This document shows, one piece after another, positions 23,245 to 26,400 of a stretch of DNA of 26,400 bases (position 1 is the first letter of the stretch; each line of letters opens with the position of its first letter). The notes under the pieces are model-generated. The model was not told where the DNA came from. It searched no databases and worked only from the letters and a program-made list of their open reading frames with translations. The position numbers and the translations under genes are program-made. This DNA is from an uncultured Christensenella sp. (lineage in GTDB: Bacteria > Bacillota > Clostridia > Christensenellales > UBA1242), in assembly GCA_905207515.1 (NCBI GenBank), contig CAJLLK010000009.1, forward strand, positions 1 through 26,400, in the 5' to 3' direction.

Positions 23245-24123
23245 ATGAAAATTTTAGTGCTTTGCAGTGGTGGAGATGCGCCAGGCATGAACAAATTTGT
23301 TTGGAACCTCTATAAGAAATTTAAAAAAGAGACTTTTTATGCATATTCTGGTTTTTCTGGGCTGATTAAAGGTCAAATTTTCCCGCTTAGAAACATTGTT
23401 GAAAGAAAAAGCAAAAATTGCGCTGGAACTGTCATCAAATCTTCAAGATGTCCAGAGTTTAAAGAAGAAAAATTTTTCAAACTTGGTCTGGCAAATGCAA
23501 AGAAGTTTGATGTTGTTGTCATTTTAGGTGGAAATGGCTCCGAAAAAGGTGCAAAAGCCTTGTTTGAAAACGGCGTGAACACAATTTTTGTTCCTGCCAC
23601 CATTGACAACGATGTTGAAGAAAGCTCTTACAGCATTGGCTTTGACACGGCAGTGAAAGAGGGAATTTATGCAATAAAAAACACCATGCCAAGCATTTAT
23701 TCCATGAATAACAGTTGTCTGTTTGAAGTTATGGGCAGAAAACATGACGCAATCTGTCAGGAAGTTGCCAAAGCGGTGCAAGCTGACTACGTGATTTGCA
23801 ATAAAGAAAGTTTGGACTATGAAAAAATCAAAGATGTCATTTTGAAAAAACTTGTTCGCTCAGACAGTGCTTGTGTTGTTGTCAGAGAAAATATTGTTGA
23901 GGTTGAAAAGATTGCTGAAAAGCTTAATCTAATGCTTGGAGCTGACATCGTGAAAACGCAAGTGGTCGGTCGAACTCAACGCGGCGGCGAGCCGACAGCG
24001 AGAGAGTTGAAACTTGCGAAATGTTTTGCCAAAGAAACAGTCAGATTGATAAAGACCAAAGTTTTTGGCGTGAGAATTTTGATGAACGACAAAGATGAAA
24101 CAATTGTGAAAGAATTTATTTAA
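23245..24123 (+). CDS. Divergent 6-phosphofructokinase-family protein
   Basis: At 292 residues (family about 320) it keeps the PFK frame. Seen are CSGGDAPGMN, SSRCPEF, the catalytic TIDND (D121), SIGFDTAV, FEVMGR (R165) and QRGGEPTA. But several residues invariant in ATP-dependent PFKs differ. GGDGS is GGNGS, so the metal-site Asp is N97. By alignment with the Escherichia coli enzyme, the fructose-6-phosphate residues R162, R243 and H249 are N156, K237 and R243, and the effector-site R21 and R25 are Trp and Lys. The motif does not match the GGDDS of PPi-dependent enzymes either. Position after dnaE matches pfkA in many Firmicutes, so it may be the organism's pfkA descendant. True substrate unknown. 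AAGGAG precedes ATG 23245, and a hairpin terminator follows. Confidence 0.85.
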   Translation: MKILVLCSGGDAPGMNKFVWNLYKKFKKETFYAYSGFSGLIKGQIFPLRNIVERKSKNCAGTVIKSSRCPEFKEEKFFKLGLANAKKFDVVVILGGNGSEKGAKALFENGVNTIFVPATIDNDVEESSYSIGFDTAVKEGIYAIKNTMPSIYSMNNSCLFEVMGRKHDAICQEVAKAVQADYVICNKESLDYEKIKDVILKKLVRSDSACVVVRENIVEVEKIAEKLNLMLGADIVKTQVVGRTQRGGEPTARELKLAKCFAKETVRLIKTKVFGVRILMNDKDETIVKEFI

Positions 24124-24149
24124 AAAAAGAAGCAAAAACGCTTCTTTTT
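24124..24149. terminator. Bidirectional terminator between convergent genes
   Basis: AAGAAGC (24127-24133) pairs with GCTTCTT (24140-24146) around a six-base loop, extended by A-T pairs on both sides (24124-24149). A run of T follows on the plus strand and a run of A precedes it. It can therefore end transcription of the PFK-like gene (stop at 24123) on the plus strand and of the SPOR-like gene (stop at 24189) on the minus strand. Confidence 0.82.
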
Positions 24150-24188
24150 GGATTTTTTTGCATTTTTTGTGTGTTTTTAAACAATTTT

Positions 24189-24911
24189 TCAATCAAACAA
24201 AATTTTGCAATAGGTTTGTTTTATCAGCGAAGAAAATGTTTGAGACCTGTTTTCATAGTTTTCGCTTATCAAATTTGACAAGTTGTCGTTTGTTTCGTCA
24301 AGGTTTTGTTGTAAAGTTTTTATTTCGCTTGTTTGATTTTTAAAGAATGTTTCCAGGTTTGTTTTTGTGGAAACATGGTTTGAGAAAATCGTGTTGCACT
24401 CCAGCTTGGCTTTGGTCAAATCAAAAACATTTGTGTCTAAACTAATTGCGACATCATACAAACTTTTGAAAACATCAAAATTTGATTTCAGCGATGTTTC
24501 CAAAATACCTTTCTCTTCATTTGAAAAATTGCCTTCAATTTTATTTTTTTCAAGCGTAATATTCAAAATTTCGCTCTCATAGCCTTGATTTTTTAAATTG
24601 TCTTTGACTTTCTCTGCGTCATTGACATTTTCATAGACACTTGCCAAAAGATAGAATTTGTCATCTTGTTCAAAGATGTAGCCAGCACCGTTTTGAGCCT
24701 GGAGTTGAGTTTTTTGTGCTTTCAATTCGTCGCTATTTTCACTTGTTGCCATGGAAATTGCATAGACGGTCTGCTCTTCACATTCCACTGTGGATGCATA
24801 TTGAAAAAGATTTGAAGAGACGATATATGTGGAAATCAAATATCCGCAAGAGATACAAGTGCAAATTCCTAAAACCAGCATAAAAAACGAAAGAACAGAA
24901 AATTTTTTCAT
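24189..24911 (-). CDS. Membrane-anchored SPOR-like domain protein
   Basis: The 240-residue product has a short basic N-terminus (MKKF) and one hydrophobic helix at about residues 5-30, so most of it is predicted to be outside the cytoplasm. Residues 47-117 look like a SPOR domain, a fold that binds denuded peptidoglycan glycan strands: VYAISMATSENSDELKAQK, then YIFEQDDKFYLLASVYENVN, then DAEKVKDNLKNQGYESEI. The remainder (125-240) is charged and probably alpha-helical, with a coiled-coil-like end (NQTSEIKTLQQNLDETNDNL). SPOR proteins act in division or sporulation cell-wall remodelling. The exact role is unknown. No ribosome site is visible; a TATAAT lies 5 bases before the ATG. It converges on the PFK-like gene and diverges from the patatin gene. 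Confidence 0.75.
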   Translation of the reverse strand: MKKFSVLSFFMLVLGICTCISCGYLISTYIVSSNLFQYASTVECEEQTVYAISMATSENSDELKAQKTQLQAQNGAGYIFEQDDKFYLLASVYENVNDAEKVKDNLKNQGYESEILNITLEKNKIEGNFSNEEKGILETSLKSNFDVFKSLYDVAISLDTNVFDLTKAKLECNTIFSNHVSTKTNLETFFKNQTSEIKTLQQNLDETNDNLSNLISENYENRSQTFSSLIKQTYCKILFD

Positions 24912-25005
24912 GTTTTATTATATTTGTCCAAAATTTTTGTTATTCATTGGATTTTGTGTGATTAAATTATTTTTAATTTAAAGCAAAGTTTGATATAATA
25001 ATCAT
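24912..25005. promoter_or_regulatory. Divergent promoter region; -10 boxes abut both start codons
   Basis: This 94-bp AT-rich intergenic region serves two genes. On the plus strand TATAAT (24994-24999), with TG at 24991-24992 as an extended -10, is 6 bases before the patatin ATG (25006). On the minus strand TATAAT (plus-strand ATTATA, 24917-24922) is 5 bases before the SPOR-protein ATG (24911). Neither start has a purine-rich ribosome site, unlike the ribosomal genes. At the usual -10 to +1 distance, the transcripts would begin at or next to the start codons. No good -35 was seen for either. Confidence 0.5.
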
Positions 25006-25745
25006 ATGAAAAACTTTTTTAGTGTTTTTAAAAAGAAACCAAAAATTGGTGTTGCGTTTGGTGGCGGTGGAGCCAGAGGGTTTTCTCACATTGGCGTCAT
25101 CAAAGCTTTTGATGAATTTGGCATTCATTTTGATTATGTCGCAGGGACAAGTGTGGGAAGCATTATCGGCGCAGCTTACGCAAACGGCATGACGTGGAAA
25201 GAGATTTATGACATTGCAAAAAGTTTGAAGGTGAAAGACATTCGAACCAGCAAATTGTTTTTCATGCCTTCAAAAACGGACGGCATAGAAAATTTGATGA
25301 TAGAAACTTTTGGCGATATAAACATCGAGGGATTGAAAAAACCGTTTTCTGCTGTGGCTGTTGATATGAAAAGCACAAAAGAACTTTGCATCAGCCATGG
25401 AAATTTGGCAAAGGCGGTCGCAGGAAGCTGTTGCGTTCCGGGCATTTTTCAACCAGTGGAATTTGGAGATAAACTGCTTTGCGACGGCGGTTTGCAAAAC
25501 ACCATTCCGGCAAACATTCCAAGATATTTTGACTGCGACTATGTGATTGCAGTGGATTGCAACAGCACAAGAACTTATGGCACTGACAGTCCAAAAGTTT
25601 TGGACATTTTGGGCTGTGCAATAAGAATTTTGATGAAAAGTAATGCTGTGAAAGGTTATATGTGCGCAGATGTGACAATCGCCACCGACAACAAGAGATT
25701 TAAGTCCACAAAGCTTGAAGGGCTTGATGAAATGGTGGAAGAGGG
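25006..25745 (+). CDS. Patatin-like phospholipase (3' end lost at a junction)
   Basis: Residues 1 to about 247 form a patatin-type lipid acyl hydrolase, which cleaves acyl chains of membrane phospholipids. The oxyanion glycine loop GGGGARG (19-25), the nucleophile elbow GTSVG (S49) and the DGG motif (D160) make a complete Ser-Asp dyad, with FAVAVD-like (SAVAVD) and CCVPGIFQPVEF family blocks. The frame does not stop where a patatin normally would. At about 25738-25765 it runs on in frame into a sugar isomerase/epimerase with GC-rich codons, giving a 428-residue hybrid frame ending at 26292. Only the end of the patatin (EGLDEMVEEGY) appears clipped, so it may be nearly complete. No ribosome site precedes ATG 25006. 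Confidence 0.85.
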
Positions 25746-26292
25746 GTATCAGAAGGTAAAGGAACTCTGGACGCCGATTATGGACGAATATGATAAATGC
25801 GGCGTGAAGCTTGCCCTTGAGGTGCATCCCACCGAGATTGCTTTTGACTACTGGAGCACGAAGAAGCTGCTGGATACCTTTGAGTGGAGGCCCACCCTTG
25901 GAATCAATTTCGATCCCAGCCACCTGATCTGGCAGGGAATGGATTTGATCGCAGTAATCAGAGAGCTTGGCAAGGCAAATGCGATTTTCCATTTCCATGC
26001 AAAAGACACCAAAGTGGATGCAATCAACACTGCAGTAAACGGCGTACTGGATACACAGCATTACAGCGAAGAACTGACTCGTTCCTGGATCTTCCGCTCT
26101 GTTGGTTACGGTCATGGCGAAGATTACTGGAAAGCGATCGCTTCCGAACTTCGTCTTGCAGGTTATGACTATGCGATCAGCATCGAGCATGAAGACAGCC
26201 TGATGTCTGGTAAGGAAGGACTGTTAAAGGCAATCGGATGCCTGAAGAATTCCCTGATCTTTGAGGACAGAGGAAATATGTATTGGGCATAA
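25746..26292 (+). pseudogene. Sugar phosphate isomerase/epimerase, C-terminal fragment of foreign origin
   Basis: About 180 residues match the C-terminal half of the xylose-isomerase-like TIM-barrel sugar isomerases/epimerases. Metal-ligand motifs in order are LALEVHPTEIAFD, GINFDPSH, FHFHAKDTK and ISIEHEDSLMSG, and the end DRGNMYWA is a typical C-terminus for the family. The N-terminal half of the barrel is absent; instead the frame continues from the patatin gene. Codons (CTG, GCG, ATC, GGC) and base composition differ from the core and resemble the left-end flippase fragment. I infer a junction rather than a genuine bifunctional protein, because half a barrel should not fold as an active enzyme. 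Confidence 0.75.
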
Positions 26293-26295
26293 CAT

Positions 26296-26316
26296 GGAAC
26301 TTCCGTCGGAAGTTCC
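26296..26316. repeat. Perfect hairpin after the epimerase gene
   Basis: GGAACTTCC (26296-26304) and GGAAGTTCC (26308-26316) are perfect inverted repeats with a 3-base spacer, beginning 3 bases after the stop codon. The stem is strong but no T-run follows, so it is not a classical terminator on its own. Confidence 0.7.
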
Positions 26317-26318
26317 AG

Positions 26319-26392
26319 CGAGTTACTGCGTAACCCGGCGTGTTTGCGAAAACAGTTCCGGATGGTTTTACCGAGTTGCTTTTGCAACTCGG
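26319..26392. repeat. Two related hairpins (degenerate inverted repeats)
   Basis: The first, 26319-26337, is GTTAC-TGC-GTAAC (26322-26334) with two further pairs beyond a mismatch. The second is a perfect 9-bp stem, CCGAGTTGC (26371-26379) with GCAACTCGG (26384-26392), around TTTT. Their stems share the CGAGTTrC / GyAACyCGG pattern, suggesting diverged copies of one element. The function is unknown, and no open reading frame of interest lies in this tail. Confidence 0.5.
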
Positions 26393-26400
26393 CATATAGG

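Noticed and set aside
25270..26190. Minus-strand 306-residue frame opposite patatin/epimerase
   Set aside because: It crosses the composition junction and is antisense to clear catalytic motifs of both proteins.
25006..26292. A genuine bifunctional patatin-epimerase enzyme
   Set aside because: The epimerase part lacks the first half of its barrel and codon use changes sharply at the join; a chimera explains it better.
1..26400. CRISPR arrays, defence islands, insertion sequences, tRNA or rRNA genes
   Set aside because: No regularly spaced direct repeats, transposase or nuclease motifs, or tRNA/rRNA-like sequences were seen. The region is dominated by housekeeping genes.

Overview
The window is a contiguous, AT-rich block (about 500 to 25,740) from a low-GC Gram-positive bacterium. 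It is flanked at both ends by short, visibly GC-richer pieces with different codon usage. The core looks like an uncultured gut-type Clostridia lineage. Evidence for this is the gene order secY-adk-map-KOW-infA-rpmJ-rpsM, the zinc-type S14, S4 and L36 proteins, WhiA, strong AGGAGG-like ribosome sites and heavy AGA/AAA codon use. The exact genus cannot be read from the sequence.

Layout. (1) Positions 1-515 hold a frameshifted, truncated polysaccharide flippase that probably does not belong with the rest. (2) Positions 498-794 hold a near-consensus promoter and a structured leader. (3) Positions 795-16,414 are one uninterrupted S10-spc-alpha super-operon: 27 ribosomal proteins plus SecY, adenylate kinase, methionine aminopeptidase, a KOW RNA-binding protein, IF-1 and RNA polymerase alpha. 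It ends at a clear intrinsic terminator (16,423-16,449). (4) murB-dtd (16,505-17,838) is a cell-wall precursor enzyme followed by a D-aminoacyl-tRNA editing enzyme. (5) A PHP phosphatase-whiA-dnaE-phosphofructokinase-family operon (17,884-24,123) has its own promoter. It ends at a hairpin shared with the converging gene. (6) A minus-strand membrane-anchored SPOR-like protein and a divergent patatin-like phospholipase share a 94-bp promoter region. (7) From about 25,740 the patatin frame runs into the C-terminal half of a sugar isomerase/epimerase from GC-rich DNA, followed by a hairpin-rich tail.

How the genes work together. The main operon makes most of the ribosome's early-assembly proteins, the protein-export channel, the RNA polymerase platform and factors for initiation and N-terminal processing. 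The downstream operon couples replication (DnaE), a division-linked regulator (WhiA) and a sugar-phosphate kinase-like protein.

I found no tRNA, rRNA, CRISPR array, insertion sequence, defence system or other clearly undescribed system. The points most worth checking are the divergent PFK-like protein with substituted substrate-site residues, the basic tail on L24, the enlarged L17, three genes whose -10 boxes sit right at the start codon without a ribosome-binding site, and the mosaic ends, which look like assembly chimeras.
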